A stretch of 53,730 bases of DNA. Origin: a bacterium (GTDB taxonomy: Bacteria; Cyanobacteriota; Vampirovibrionia; Gastranaerophilales; Gastranaerophilaceae). The notes beneath the pieces are model-generated. The model worked only from the letters and a program-made list of their open reading frames with translations. It made no database searches and was not told the origin of the DNA. Position 1 is the stretch's first letter. The number at the start of each line of letters is the position of its first letter. Shown here one piece after another: positions 8,483 through 16,919 of the stretch. The translations under genes and the position numbers were made by a program. The stretch lies in contig JAFXXK010000018.1 of the NCBI GenBank assembly GCA_017542305.1, forward strand, positions 1-53,730. The letters run 5' to 3'.

Positions 8483-9385
8483 ATGGCTTTAGACGTTACC
8501 CAAAATTTAACAAATAATGAATATAGTTTAAAGACTCAGACTCAGGCTGTTGCGGCAGGATCTGCAATCGGTATGTCCGCTACGGCATATACGCTTATGG
8601 ATACCTTAAAACCCGTTACACCAGATATTGCAAAAGGTATGGCATACTCTATGAAAAGGCTGCTGCCGGAAGTTGACACATTACAAAATACAGTAAAATC
8701 GGCAGAAGCTATCCTTGAAAAATCGGGATTAAGAAGGAAGGGTGTAAAAATACATTATGTTGATGATTCGGTCAAGAGTTTGACTCATCTTAGAGAAGTT
8801 TTACGCCAAACTTTTAAAAACAGTTCATTTAAAAATACAAAAATCGCAAACTATTATGAGATATTCAAAGCGGGAGCAAATGCTGCGTTTTGTTCGGAAG
8901 CAAACGAAGTTATTATAAGCACAAAGAATTTATACTCATCGGTTTATCATGAACTAGGACATGCAATGAACGCTAACGGAAACATATTTACCAAATTGCT
9001 TCAGAAAGCAAGATGTATTACTCCTATGGGAATTTCTCTTGCAGCTCCCATAATTTTGGCGGTAGGTTTATTACATAAACCGAGTAACAGACCAAATGAA
9101 GAAAAATCGAATAAAGAAAAAACTTTGGATTTTATCTCTAAGAATGCCTGTGTATTAACATTAGCTTCTTATATTCCAATGCTGGCAGAGGAAGGATTAG
9201 CAAGCATAAGAGGATTAAAACATGCAAAGAAATATGTTAGCAGCTCTGTATATAAAAATCTGAAACGCAATTATACTTATGCGTGGGGAACATACGCTTT
9301 GGCTGCGGGAATAGCAGCTGTATGCGTAGATGTAGGTATCGCCGTAGCTAATAAGATAAAAAATAAAAATTCTTCAAAACAATAA
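8483..9385 (+). CDS. Membrane protein with HExxH zinc-protease-like motif
   Basis: 300 aa. VYHELGHAMNANGN (about 155-168) contains HELGH, the zinc-binding helix of metallopeptidases. Hydrophobic segments near 183-196 (GISLAAPIILAVGLL), 220-237 and 268-290 suggest a membrane-embedded C-terminal half. The N-terminal part (GSAIGMSATAYTLMDTL) may also touch the membrane. A distal third zinc ligand is not obvious, though E242 (AEEGLAS) is a candidate. The ribosome site is weak (AGGCAG). No family recognised; activity is inferred from the motif only. Confidence 0.6.
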   Translation: MALDVTQNLTNNEYSLKTQTQAVAAGSAIGMSATAYTLMDTLKPVTPDIAKGMAYSMKRLLPEVDTLQNTVKSAEAILEKSGLRRKGVKIHYVDDSVKSLTHLREVLRQTFKNSSFKNTKIANYYEIFKAGANAAFCSEANEVIISTKNLYSSVYHELGHAMNANGNIFTKLLQKARCITPMGISLAAPIILAVGLLHKPSNRPNEEKSNKEKTLDFISKNACVLTLASYIPMLAEEGLASIRGLKHAKKYVSSSVYKNLKRNYTYAWGTYALAAGIAAVCVDVGIAVANKIKNKNSSKQ

Positions 9386-9396
9386 AATTTGTTAAT

Positions 9397-9437
9397 TTAT
9401 CTGTTACAAAAACAATGCATGATAACAGATAATTTTT
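9397..9437 (+). terminator. Terminator after the HELGH membrane protein gene
   Basis: Inverted repeat of 10 bp, TTATCTGTTA (9397-9406) and TAACAGATAA (9423-9432), followed by TTTTT. The 16-base loop is long, so efficiency is uncertain. Confidence 0.5.
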
Positions 9438-9482
9438 GTTTATATTACAATATACATGTATTTATATAAAGGTAGGTGTAAT

Positions 9483-9926
9483 ATGTCAGAGTATTTATTA
9501 GTAGCAGAAAATGTTATGTTCAAAAACGATAAACTTACTTGCATTAACGTTTTTGACAAATTTACTACAGTCGCAATGCCGGCTGAGTTCAGATTTGATA
9601 TGGCTATTTTGTGCGGACCAAACTGGTCTGTAGGGGAACACAAATTAGCGGTAAAAGCTGTTGCAAGCAACGGAAAAGAAGTTCCTCTCGGAGATTTAAC
9701 CGTTAATATTCCTAATGAAGATTTTGTTTACAATGCGTACGCAAATGACTACAAAATTTTAATGGATTACAGCGTATCAAGTTTAACCATTGTCGTTACT
9801 GATAACGGTAAAGATGTTATTTCAAGAAAATATCCTGTTGTATCAATGCTGGTTCCTCAGCAGCAAGCAGCTAAACCTGAATCAACAGAAGAAACAAAAG
9901 AAAACAAATCAAAGAAAAAGAAATAA
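9483..9926 (+). CDS. Conserved hypothetical beta-rich cytosolic protein (DUF6941-like)
   Basis: 147 aa from the ATG at 9483 (GGTAGG upstream); an in-frame codon at 9456 lacks a ribosome site. The sequence alternates hydrophobic strands (LVAENVMF, LTCINVFDKF, FDMAILCG, LTIVVTD) and suggests a small beta-sandwich. The pattern 'xxxENVMFxNDKLTCINVFDKF' reminds me of the DUF6941 family, but I cannot confirm this. The C-terminal tail is Lys/Glu-rich and disordered (ESTEETKENKSKKKK). It ends at a strong terminator and is probably monocistronic. Function unknown. Confidence 0.55.
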   Translation: MSEYLLVAENVMFKNDKLTCINVFDKFTTVAMPAEFRFDMAILCGPNWSVGEHKLAVKAVASNGKEVPLGDLTVNIPNEDFVYNAYANDYKILMDYSVSSLTIVVTDNGKDVISRKYPVVSMLVPQQQAAKPESTEETKENKSKKKK

Positions 9927-9942
9927 GCTTTTTTCAATAGAA

Positions 9943-9977
9943 AATATCGGTATGTTATATAACATACCGATATTTTT
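9943..9977 (+). terminator. Strong intrinsic terminator
   Basis: Near-perfect 16-bp inverted repeat AATATCGGTATGTTAT / ATAACATACCGATATT (9943-9974), followed by TTT. It closes the gene ending at 9926. Confidence 0.8.
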
Positions 9978-10052
9978 ATTGTCTTTATATTAAGACATTT
10001 CCCGATTAAGGATTTTTTAAATGTTATTAAAGTATCATTCAAAAATTAACTC

Positions 10053-10063
10053 TGTGCTATAAT
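10053..10063 (+). promoter_or_regulatory. Promoter -10 (TGTGC TATAAT)
   Basis: A consensus TATAAT at 10058-10063 preceded by TGTGC, 44 bases before the ATG at 10107. The same 11-base string occurs at 37248-37258 before rfbC. No clear -35 is seen. Confidence 0.5.
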
Positions 10064-10106
10064 AATTTACGGGTTTATTTTTAGACTATTTTAAAGGGTT
10101 TCAAGT

Positions 10107-10775
10107 ATGCGAAAATTTTTGGTTTTTATCATATTATCATTTTTTTATGTTAATGCATGCGTTATGGCAACCCCTTATTCGATAGGAAAATCACTTGAAG
10201 ATAAATATAATACTAAAAAAGATTATTTTGATTATTCCGTTGTTTTAAACGAATACCCGAAGGATTACTACTACACAACCGTAAAAATCAGCAAATCAAA
10301 AGAACGTATCCTGATAATTACGGATAAAGTAACTGATGATAAAATATCATTCCACGGTTTATTTTACTATTTTGCCAAAAACGGATTTGTATACCCGTTG
10401 GGGCTTATCGAAAGCGAAAAACCGCTATCTAAATCAAGACATTACCTCTATATGAATGACGGAAACAAAGATATAAGATTTTATTTATCCGATAAAAAAC
10501 TTGAAATCATAAAACCAAAATTAGCAGGATTTGGCGAAAAAACAAATAACATAGAGTTTGTCACTATTGAAAGTGCAGATAAATTCGCAGGTGACTTTGG
10601 CGAACCCGCAGGAGATGACATAAAAAAGGTTGTTATAGACGGTTTTTACTTTGAATACCACAAACCGCAATACAAAAGGGAATATATCAAAAACCTTATG
10701 CAAAAATGTATAAAAGACGGGGTACAAACGCAAGTTCAGATGTATTGCTGCGTTGTTAATAAACTGCACCCGTAA
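10107..10775 (+). CDS. Secreted/periplasmic hypothetical protein
   Basis: 222 aa with an N-terminal signal peptide: MRKFLVFIILSFFYVNACVMA, likely cleaved after VMA. The mature part is rich in Lys, Tyr and Asp, with predicted beta strands (YYTTVKISKSKERILIITDK). A C-terminal region YIKNLMQKCIKDGVQTQVQM ends with several Cys. No family recognised. It ends 8 bp from a convergent small membrane-anchored gene. Probably an exported protein of unknown role. Confidence 0.6.
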   Translation: MRKFLVFIILSFFYVNACVMATPYSIGKSLEDKYNTKKDYFDYSVVLNEYPKDYYYTTVKISKSKERILIITDKVTDDKISFHGLFYYFAKNGFVYPLGLIESEKPLSKSRHYLYMNDGNKDIRFYLSDKKLEIIKPKLAGFGEKTNNIEFVTIESADKFAGDFGEPAGDDIKKVVIDGFYFEYHKPQYKREYIKNLMQKCIKDGVQTQVQMYCCVVNKLHP

Positions 10776-10783
10776 ATATTCAG

Positions 10784-11092
10784 CTAATCTGCACAGAACT
10801 TCCCCGAACCATCATTCAGAGGATCCTTATCCTGACCTTTTTGATAATATTCTTCTATCAACTTAATTTCATATTTTGAACAAAATATATTTTGTCCCAA
10901 GTTTGCCCGTTCAAAACATTTTTTTGTTACCCCGCTCTGTTGTAAGGTTCTTGGGAAACAATCCTGTGTATATACAGGCTCAACAATACCATCAACTCTC
11001 CTGCCCTCTCTTAATCCGTTTACAGAGAATAATTTATAACCGCATACAACTAATATAAAAATTATTATTACAACTAAACTTCTATTATGCAT
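10784..11092 (-). CDS. Small exported or membrane-anchored hypothetical protein
   Basis: 102 aa. The N-terminal segment (SLVVIIIFILVVCGYKLFSV, about 5-24) is a single TM or uncleaved signal. The remainder contains four Cys (CFPR, CFER, CSKY, CAD at the end), which could form disulfides outside the cytoplasm. There is no lipobox in the proper context. The family is not recognised. It is convergent with another secreted-protein gene, and both may be envelope proteins. Confidence 0.5.
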   Translation of the reverse strand: MHNRSLVVIIIFILVVCGYKLFSVNGLREGRRVDGIVEPVYTQDCFPRTLQQSGVTKKCFERANLGQNIFCSKYEIKLIEEYYQKGQDKDPLNDGSGKFCAD

Positions 11093-11351
11093 AGTAATAT
11101 TTTATCATAATAAAAACTTACTTTAAATTTAAACAGGAAATACCTTATTAATTTTTGTAACTATTTTAGGCAAAAATGCTTTATATAATTTAATCTCGTG
11201 ATAAAATTTGAAAGTGAACTACAAGGGGCAATTTTTGAAAATCCTGTCTATGTGTGTTTATTAAAAAAGCTAAGCAATCAAAAGAGTTTTGATTGCGAAT
11301 TTTGGCATGGAAAAGATAATTAAAAATATATAGAAAAAAGGAGAAAAATTT
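11093..11351 (+). promoter_or_regulatory. Leader region of the RTX-like gene with -10 and hairpin
   Basis: About 260 bp with no gene. TATAAT occurs at 11184-11189. Downstream, GCAATCAAAA (11274-11283) and TTTTGATTGC (11287-11296) form a perfect 10-bp hairpin with a 3-base loop inside the presumed 5' UTR, 55 bases before the ATG. No T-run follows, so a control or stability element is more likely than a terminator. Confidence 0.45.
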
Positions 11352-13496
11352 ATGGTAACAACAAAGAAGATTACAAAGAAAGGAACTTACAAAATCAACA
11401 TTAACAGTAAGTCCAAAGACATGGTTTACACCATCAGTAACGCAAAGATTGTAAAAGGTGTACATTTCAACATGACAATTGATTCCTCTAAATTTGATGA
11501 TTGTTTTATGGAAAAAAGCGGAAACAATCTGATGATATACTCATATTCAGATAACGGTAAATTAGTTACAACACAAATTACCAACTATTACAAATATTAT
11601 CCGAAAAATAAAACTATCTTAAAAACAACTTACGGTAGCACGACCAAAGTAATTACTCCGGATGTTGTCAAATCTGCGGCAGCATATTATGATTCTACAA
11701 ACGGATACTACAACAACTTAAATTCAGCGAAGGCATATGTTTTAGGTAAAAAAGGCAAAAATTACTATGATATACAAGCTGTTAGAGATGGTGAAACAAT
11801 CTATGATTTGGGCGGTAACGACACCTATAATATTGATCCTCACAGTGAAAACACCATAACCATAACAGATTTTGCAGGTAATGATAAATACCACTTAGGG
11901 TATGAAACCTATGCTACGGTCCTTGATGCAAAAGGCAATGATAGTTACAACTTCTATAAAAACTATACCTCAAATATTACAGATAACGCCGGTAACGACA
12001 AGTATAAAATCTTTTATAACTATAGCATCACAACTATTACTGATAAAGCAGGTAATGATGCATATGCAATAGATTGTAACGACGATGATGTAGTTATAAC
12101 AGATAACAAAGGTAACGATAAATATAATATAACTTATATGTGGGATTATGTTAATATTACAGACAAGGCAGGTAATGATAAATATAATGCCGTAAACGCT
12201 TATTATGATCTGACTATTACCGATAACAAGGGTAATGACAGTTATTCAGTACTGTACGCTGATGATGATGTATATATTACGGATAAAGCAGGTAATGATA
12301 AATATAAAATTACTGCCGTTGATGAAGAACTTAAAATAGAAGACTTTAAAGGTAAAGACATATACAACATAAAAGACGGATGCGACTATACCTACATTTA
12401 TGATTATGCCGGTGCAGATACATATAATATCTCTAACCAAACTGAATATATGTATATCTATGACGGAAAAGCAGATGGCGTAAAAACAAGCGGCAACGAT
12501 AAATATAATCTGAGCCAAATTTATTCCGGAAATGTATACGATTACTACGGCAACGATAAATATAATATCAGCTACAATGAATATATGGATATCAAGGATT
12601 ATCACGGTAGTGATGTATATAATTTCAACCAGTCATACGGATATGTTTATGACTATGGCACAGCTGAAAAAGTGGGCAAAAAGACGGATAAAACTTTGGC
12701 AAATGATAAGTATAACATAACGCGTTCTCAAGTTACCGTAAATGATAAATCAGGAAATGATGTCTACAAGTTCAACTATGCTTATGGCAATAATTATTAT
12801 TCATATGTTAAGGATGATGCAGGAAAAGATACCTACGTTGCAAACAAAACTAATCTTAATGTTGCTGATTATGGTTCTTCAAGCGATAGTTATACTTTCA
12901 CTAACTCAAACGGTTATACCTGGGATCAAGGCGGAACAGATACCTATAAAATTACATCCTCACAGGTGACTATTGAAGATGCAAGTGCTTCCAAAAAAGA
13001 CAGCTATACCGTCAATGCTCTCAATAGCAAAGCATATATTAAAGATGGCGGCGGAAGCGGGGATATGCTGACAATTACATCAGCTAGTAAAGGTAATCTC
13101 ATATTCTTGGCAGATTATAGCAAGAATGCTTATGAAGGAAATGGTGAAGTACATTCCGGCTCACTGTTTGTCTTTGATAAAACAAAAGGCGGATATATTG
13201 AAGTCATAGACTTCTTCAAGAAGGGTGATGAGAATTACCTTACATACGGTACAGACGGCAAAGCAACAAAAGGCACCGGCTACATTGAATCTGTAAAAGC
13301 AGGAAAAACAGCCCTTAACAACACTATATCCTCTTATATAACACAATCTCATATTAATAATTGGGCAGGAGAGGTCAGCGCTTGGCTGAATAATGAAGAA
13401 CACTCATACTCAAGTATTGAATCTTTGGTTCAAAACGGATCAGAAGCTGATATTAAAAACTTCATTGCTTACTGTACACAAGAAGGTATTAAGTAG
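11352..13496 (+). CDS. Large RTX-like repeat protein, likely secreted and Ca-binding
   Basis: 714 aa, no signal peptide, acidic. Residues about 150-560 contain some 20 degenerate units of roughly 17-26 aa built on [AK]GNDxYxI...IxD, for example AGNDKYNI and KGNDSYSV. This resembles hemolysin-type calcium-binding repeats (GGxGxDxL) but with Tyr at the hydrophobic position and much longer spacing. The last about 150 aa (from GGGSGDMLTITS) carry non-repetitive strands and an aliphatic/Ser-rich tail, as in type I secretion substrates. AAGGAGA precedes the ATG. No ABC/HlyD exporter is in the window. Adhesin, S-layer or toxin roles are all possible. Confidence 0.7.
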   Translation: MVTTKKITKKGTYKININSKSKDMVYTISNAKIVKGVHFNMTIDSSKFDDCFMEKSGNNLMIYSYSDNGKLVTTQITNYYKYYPKNKTILKTTYGSTTKVITPDVVKSAAAYYDSTNGYYNNLNSAKAYVLGKKGKNYYDIQAVRDGETIYDLGGNDTYNIDPHSENTITITDFAGNDKYHLGYETYATVLDAKGNDSYNFYKNYTSNITDNAGNDKYKIFYNYSITTITDKAGNDAYAIDCNDDDVVITDNKGNDKYNITYMWDYVNITDKAGNDKYNAVNAYYDLTITDNKGNDSYSVLYADDDVYITDKAGNDKYKITAVDEELKIEDFKGKDIYNIKDGCDYTYIYDYAGADTYNISNQTEYMYIYDGKADGVKTSGNDKYNLSQIYSGNVYDYYGNDKYNISYNEYMDIKDYHGSDVYNFNQSYGYVYDYGTAEKVGKKTDKTLANDKYNITRSQVTVNDKSGNDVYKFNYAYGNNYYSYVKDDAGKDTYVANKTNLNVADYGSSSDSYTFTNSNGYTWDQGGTDTYKITSSQVTIEDASASKKDSYTVNALNSKAYIKDGGGSGDMLTITSASKGNLIFLADYSKNAYEGNGEVHSGSLFVFDKTKGGYIEVIDFFKKGDENYLTYGTDGKATKGTGYIESVKAGKTALNNTISSYITQSHINNWAGEVSAWLNNEEHSYSSIESLVQNGSEADIKNFIAYCTQEGIK

Positions 13497-13517
13497 AGCA
13501 TGAAATTTAAAACTACG

Positions 13518-13553
13518 AAGAAGGCGGCGTATTTGCGCCGTCTTCTTTTTTTA
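13518..13553 (+). terminator. Terminator of the RTX-like gene
   Basis: 12-bp GC-rich stem (13518-13529 with 13536-13547, one G-T pair) and a 6-base loop, followed directly by a T-run. Confidence 0.88.
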
Positions 13554-13604
13554 TTGTGTTGCTCAAATAATGTGGAATGGTTGGCTAATGAAATCCGGTT
13601 ACAA

Positions 13605-14105
13605 TTACTTTTTTAACAGAGGATTTATTTTTATTTTTTCTTTTATTTCATTTATCATATTGATAGGCATATACATTTTTTGATATCCGAAAAAGTCTGT
13701 TAAAATTTGTTCTCCTTTTCTCATATTTTTAATCAAATAATCAAGATAAATATTAACTCCCTCGTTTATAAAGCGCTTTCCTCTTAAGAAATGCAGTATA
13801 TGGGTATTTCTTGCGGCAACAGACTGAATATTAGGTGTATCAAGCCCACGGTTTAAACAATGCTCAAGCTCGATTTGGTCGGCAAGTTGTCCAAAATGTT
13901 TGTATAACTTTTGCTCATGATTTCTGATATATAAAACTTTTACACCGTTTTGGGTATCTTTTAAATTGACATAACCTATCTCTTTACCATTTAAACCGTC
14001 ACAAACATTATAATTTGTAATAAACTCGAGTTCGTCATCGATATATAGAACTTTTTTTGATATAGATACAGGTATTTCTCTTTGGTTTTCTATCGAATAA
14101 ATCAT
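13605..14105 (-). CDS. Conserved-looking hypothetical protein
   Basis: 166 aa if it starts at the ATG at 14105 (MIYSIENQREIPV). The frame stays open to 14312, but that extension runs through a partial tRNA copy and looks non-coding. It has an N-terminal beta-rich part (KKVLYIDDELEFITNYNV), a His-containing middle (IRNHEQKLYKHFGQLADQIELEHC) and a helical basic C-terminus. I do not recognise the family. No good ribosome site is visible. It stands alone between the RTX-like gene and tRNA-Met. Confidence 0.45.
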   Translation of the reverse strand: MIYSIENQREIPVSISKKVLYIDDELEFITNYNVCDGLNGKEIGYVNLKDTQNGVKVLYIRNHEQKLYKHFGQLADQIELEHCLNRGLDTPNIQSVAARNTHILHFLRGKRFINEGVNIYLDYLIKNMRKGEQILTDFFGYQKMYMPINMINEIKEKIKINPLLKK

Positions 14106-14177
14106 ACTAACTAAAAACAGGCAAAAAATATTTTTTGCTATTGCTATATAAAATGCTCCGAACGCAGTTCCCCGCTC

Positions 14178-14258
14178 TCGAACTCTCGACCTCACGGACT
14201 CTGCCGAGTACAAACGATTAAGTATCGTTTGTACGAGAGGGTGACGTGCGCTCAAAGA
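14178..14258 (-). repeat. Partial duplicate of the tRNA-Met gene with an inserted hairpin
   Basis: The 20 bases at 14178-14197 are identical to 14360-14379 inside tRNA-Met (T arm, variable loop and 3' anticodon stem). Next comes a perfect 11-bp inverted repeat (14208-14218 with 14224-14234, loop 5), and then GTGCGCTC (14246-14253), which matches the tRNA D/anticodon side. It cannot fold into a tRNA. It may be a remnant of integration at the tRNA gene or a recombination scar. Confidence 0.6.
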
Positions 14259-14344
14259 GAAAAATGTGAATATCTGAACATTTTTCGATTTGGTTGTGTA
14301 ACAACTGTGCACGGCGAATTACTCGTGAGGTACACAACAAAAAA

Positions 14345-14418
14345 TAGCAAGGGAGAGATTCGAACTCTCGACCTCACGGGTATGAGCCGTGCGCTCTCAC
14401 CAGCTGAGCTACCTTGCC
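14345..14418 (-). tRNA. tRNA-Met (anticodon CAT, elongator type)
   Basis: 74 bases folding as a complete cloverleaf: acceptor GGCAAGG/CCTTGCT (first pair G-U), D stem GCTC/GAGC, anticodon stem CACGG/CCGTG with loop CTCATAC, T stem GAGAG/CTCTC with loop TTCGAAT. CCA is not encoded. The G1-U72 pair excludes an initiator. A tRNA-Ile with modified CAU is the alternative that sequence alone cannot exclude. Confidence 0.93.
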
Positions 14419-14517
14419 ATTCATTAAATTTATTTAATTGTCGCGGTTTTACCCGCAAGATTAATTTTTGCACAAAGAAAAATTTTTTTCAAGCCTTTTA
14501 TAATAATAAAGTTTTTA

Positions 14518-14526
14518 TGTTAAAAT
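14518..14526 (+). promoter_or_regulatory. Extended -10 element (TGTTAAAAT) before the lipoprotein gene
   Basis: Same string as before secA and the PBP gene. Initiation about 7 bases downstream would give a very short leader just covering the AAAGGAG ribosome site (14532-14538). A TATAAT at 14499-14504 is the alternative. Confidence 0.35.
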
Positions 14527-14545
14527 TCAGAAAAGGAGTTTTTGT

Positions 14546-14974
14546 ATGAGGAATCTCTTATTAATTATGATGTTAATGGTTTGTCTCAGCGGTTGTAGTC
14601 TTAATACCGGCGGATTCAGTCCATCTGTCTTAAATCAAAAAACTCTCAAATACTATTGTCCTGAAAGTCAGAATCACTCTTCATACACTATTAATGAGCT
14701 ATACGTCCCGTCGGATAACTGTGAATCTCAAAAGAATTTCTTCTGGAAAATTATTAATTCTGAAGGTTATGAGAAATGCCTAATAAAAAACGAAAAGTTA
14801 AAAGTTCGATACGATGCAGGTGAATGCGAAAAAGTTATTCTCCATAAACACGTTGTAAGGGGAGGTAAATGCTCCATAGAAGTTACTGAAAAAACAAATA
14901 AGATTATATCAACAGCCTGTGCCGGGATTAATCCTGACAGGGCAATGCGGCAGGTTAAAGATCTATACAGATAA
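14546..14974 (+). CDS. Small lipoprotein of unknown function
   Basis: 142 aa. The signal peptide MRNLLLIMMLMVCLSGCSL carries a lipobox (LSGC, Cys at 17), so it is probably lipidated and anchored to a membrane. The mature part has eight further Cys in scattered positions (YCPES, NCESQ, KCLIK, ECEK, KCSIE, ACAG), suggesting disulfides. No domain recognised. AAAGGAG precedes the ATG. It converges with bcp 1 bp later. Confidence 0.65.
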   Translation: MRNLLLIMMLMVCLSGCSLNTGGFSPSVLNQKTLKYYCPESQNHSSYTINELYVPSDNCESQKNFFWKIINSEGYEKCLIKNEKLKVRYDAGECEKVILHKHVVRGGKCSIEVTEKTNKIISTACAGINPDRAMRQVKDLYR

Positions 14975-14975
14975 T

Positions 14976-15419
14976 TTATATGAGCGCATTAAGGACTTCT
15001 TCAACATGTCCTTTTACTTTAACTTTACGCCATTCTTTTTCAATTTCACCGTTTCCGTTGAGAATAAATGTTGAACGAATAATGCCGAAATATTTTTTGC
15101 CGTACATAGATTTTTCGCCCCACGCTCCGAATTTCTCAGCAAGATTATGCTCGGGGTCAGAAAGCAAAATAAAGTTTAAGCTTTGCTTTTCCTGAAATTT
15201 TTTATGGCTGGCTATACTATCCGGACTAACACCTATAACAGTTGCTTTGGTAGTAAGGCGGTTATAATTATCCCTGAAGTCGCAAGCCTCCTGAGTACAT
15301 CCGGAAGTATTATCTTTCGGGTAGAAATATAATACGACTTTTTGACCTTTAAAATCATCTGTCAAAGAATACTCTTTTTCATTACCGTCAGCATCAATAC
15401 CAAGTAATTTAATCGTCAT
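14976..15419 (-). CDS. bcp: Thioredoxin-dependent peroxiredoxin, Bcp/PrxQ type
   Basis: 147 aa, normal length. It reduces hydroperoxides via a peroxidatic Cys in FYPKDNTSGCTQEACDFRD: Cys41 (SGCT) is peroxidatic and Cys46 (EAC) is the resolving residue five positions on, the 2-Cys PrxQ arrangement. The final part (FGIIRSTFILNGNGEIEKEW) is the usual peroxiredoxin core strand. The ATG overlaps the stop of der by one base (TAATG), so the two genes form an operon. In an anaerobe this gives oxygen or peroxide tolerance. Confidence 0.94.
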   Translation of the reverse strand: MTIKLLGIDADGNEKEYSLTDDFKGQKVVLYFYPKDNTSGCTQEACDFRDNYNRLTTKATVIGVSPDSIASHKKFQEKQSLNFILLSDPEHNLAEKFGAWGEKSMYGKKYFGIIRSTFILNGNGEIEKEWRKVKVKGHVEEVLNALI

Positions 15420-16762
15420 TATTTTTTACCCTCTTTCTCACTTCGTTCCCTTACCGAAATACGAATAGGAGTACCGAAGAACCCAAAAGCCTCACGCAGT
15501 TTGTTTTCGATATATCTTTTATAATGGTCTTTCAGCAGATTAACATTGTTCGCAAAAAGAACAAATGTCGGAGGCTGGACTCCTGCCTGAGTTGCATAAA
15601 GAAGTTTCAGCCTTTTGCCTTTTATGGTTGTAGGCGGATTAAGAGCATAAAGTTCTTTCACTACTTTATTAAGCAGACCTGTTGAGACCCTCTTTGTAGC
15701 CTGCTCATATACGAAATCAGCCTGATCATAGATGTTGTGTAAGCGCTGCTTAGTTTTTGCACTTATATAAATTTTAGGGGCAAACTCTAAAAACGGAATT
15801 TCAAGTGCTAATTTTTTATCAAACTCGTTAATAGTATTTGATTTCTTATCTTCAATCAAATCCCATTTATTAATAGCAATAATTAAACCTTTTCCCGATT
15901 CAACAATTATTGATGAAATCTTTTTATCCTGATCTGAAACTCCCTGAGTAGCATCAAGTACGAGCAATGCGACATCACAATCTCTTATTGAGCGAATAGC
16001 TCTGTCAACCGCAAACTTCTCTACCCCGTAGTCAACCTTTGATTTCTTTCTTATACCTGCGGTATCAACGATTATATATTCTTTATCCTTATAAGAAACC
16101 AGACTGTCTATACTGTCCCTTGTTGTTCCCGATACATCTGAAACAATAACTCTGTTCTCATTAAGAAGCGCATTAACAATAGAAGATTTTCCGGCATTCG
16201 GACGTCCTACTATTGCAATTCTGATTGTATGAGCATCTTCAGTTTCCTGTTCTTCTTCTCTTTCAAAATCTTCTGTAATTAAGTCGAGCAAATCGCCGAC
16301 ACCACCGCTGCCGTGTAATGCGGAAATTCCGAGCGGTTCGCCCAGAGCAAGTGAATAAAAATCATTTACCATCATATAAGACTCAGGATTATCAAGTTTA
16401 TTTACCGCTAAGAATACCGGCTTATCGGTTTGACGTAAAATATTTGCAATGTCGTAATCTACAGGGTTAACACCGTCTTTCCCGTCAACAAGAAAAACAA
16501 TTTTATCTGCTTCTTCGCAAGCTATTTTAGCCTGATCAAAAATTGACAACATAATATCGTCTTCATCACCCGGAACAATACCTCCGGTATCAATTACCGT
16601 AAAAACTTTATTCTGCCATTCGACATCAAAATAAATTCTGTCACGGGTAACACCCGGCAAATCATCAACTATTGAATTTCTTGAACCCACAAGACGATTT
16701 ACGAATGTTGATTTACCTACATTCGGGCGTCCGACTATTGCTACTATTGGTTTTCTGCTCAT
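15419..16762 (-). CDS. der: Ribosome assembly GTPase Der (EngA)
   Basis: 447 aa from the ATG at 16762 (MSRKPIVAIVG); an upstream in-frame ATG would add nine residues (MACLCYINI) atypical of the family. It has two tandem G domains, each with a P-loop (GRPNVGKST and GRPNAGKSS), switch II DTGG / DTAG and NKxD (NKLD, NKWD), followed by the C-terminal KH-like domain (residues about 350-447). Der acts in 50S subunit maturation. No strong ribosome site is seen. bcp is translationally coupled downstream. Confidence 0.97.
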   Translation of the reverse strand: MSRKPIVAIVGRPNVGKSTFVNRLVGSRNSIVDDLPGVTRDRIYFDVEWQNKVFTVIDTGGIVPGDEDDIMLSIFDQAKIACEEADKIVFLVDGKDGVNPVDYDIANILRQTDKPVFLAVNKLDNPESYMMVNDFYSLALGEPLGISALHGSGGVGDLLDLITEDFEREEEQETEDAHTIRIAIVGRPNAGKSSIVNALLNENRVIVSDVSGTTRDSIDSLVSYKDKEYIIVDTAGIRKKSKVDYGVEKFAVDRAIRSIRDCDVALLVLDATQGVSDQDKKISSIIVESGKGLIIAINKWDLIEDKKSNTINEFDKKLALEIPFLEFAPKIYISAKTKQRLHNIYDQADFVYEQATKRVSTGLLNKVVKELYALNPPTTIKGKRLKLLYATQAGVQPPTFVLFANNVNLLKDHYKRYIENKLREAFGFFGTPIRISVRERSEKEGKK

Positions 16763-16789
16763 AATGTTAATGTAACATAAACATGCCAA

Positions 16790-16819
16790 AAAAGAACCCC
16801 CGGTTCATAACTTCGGGGG
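16790..16819 (-). terminator. Terminator between the small gene at 16920 and der
   Basis: CCCCCG (16797-16802) pairs with CGGGGG (16814-16819). On the minus strand the hairpin is followed by TTCTTTTTT. It insulates der from the upstream minus-strand gene. Confidence 0.7.
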
Positions 16820-16919
16820 CTCATACAACTAAAAATCTTTTATATCACCGGATTAATAAACCCGGTATAAGTAAAAATCTCTTAATTTTACCTCTTATAT
16901 GTTATTTAATATTTTGATT

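Noticed and set aside
12246-12605. Minus-strand open frame opposite the RTX-like repeats
   Set aside because: It is an artefact of the repeated codons in the real gene; hydrophobic repetitive translation and no ribosome site.
14106-14312. Longer start of the hypothetical gene at 13605
   Set aside because: The extension runs through the tRNA fragment and palindrome and lacks a ribosome site.
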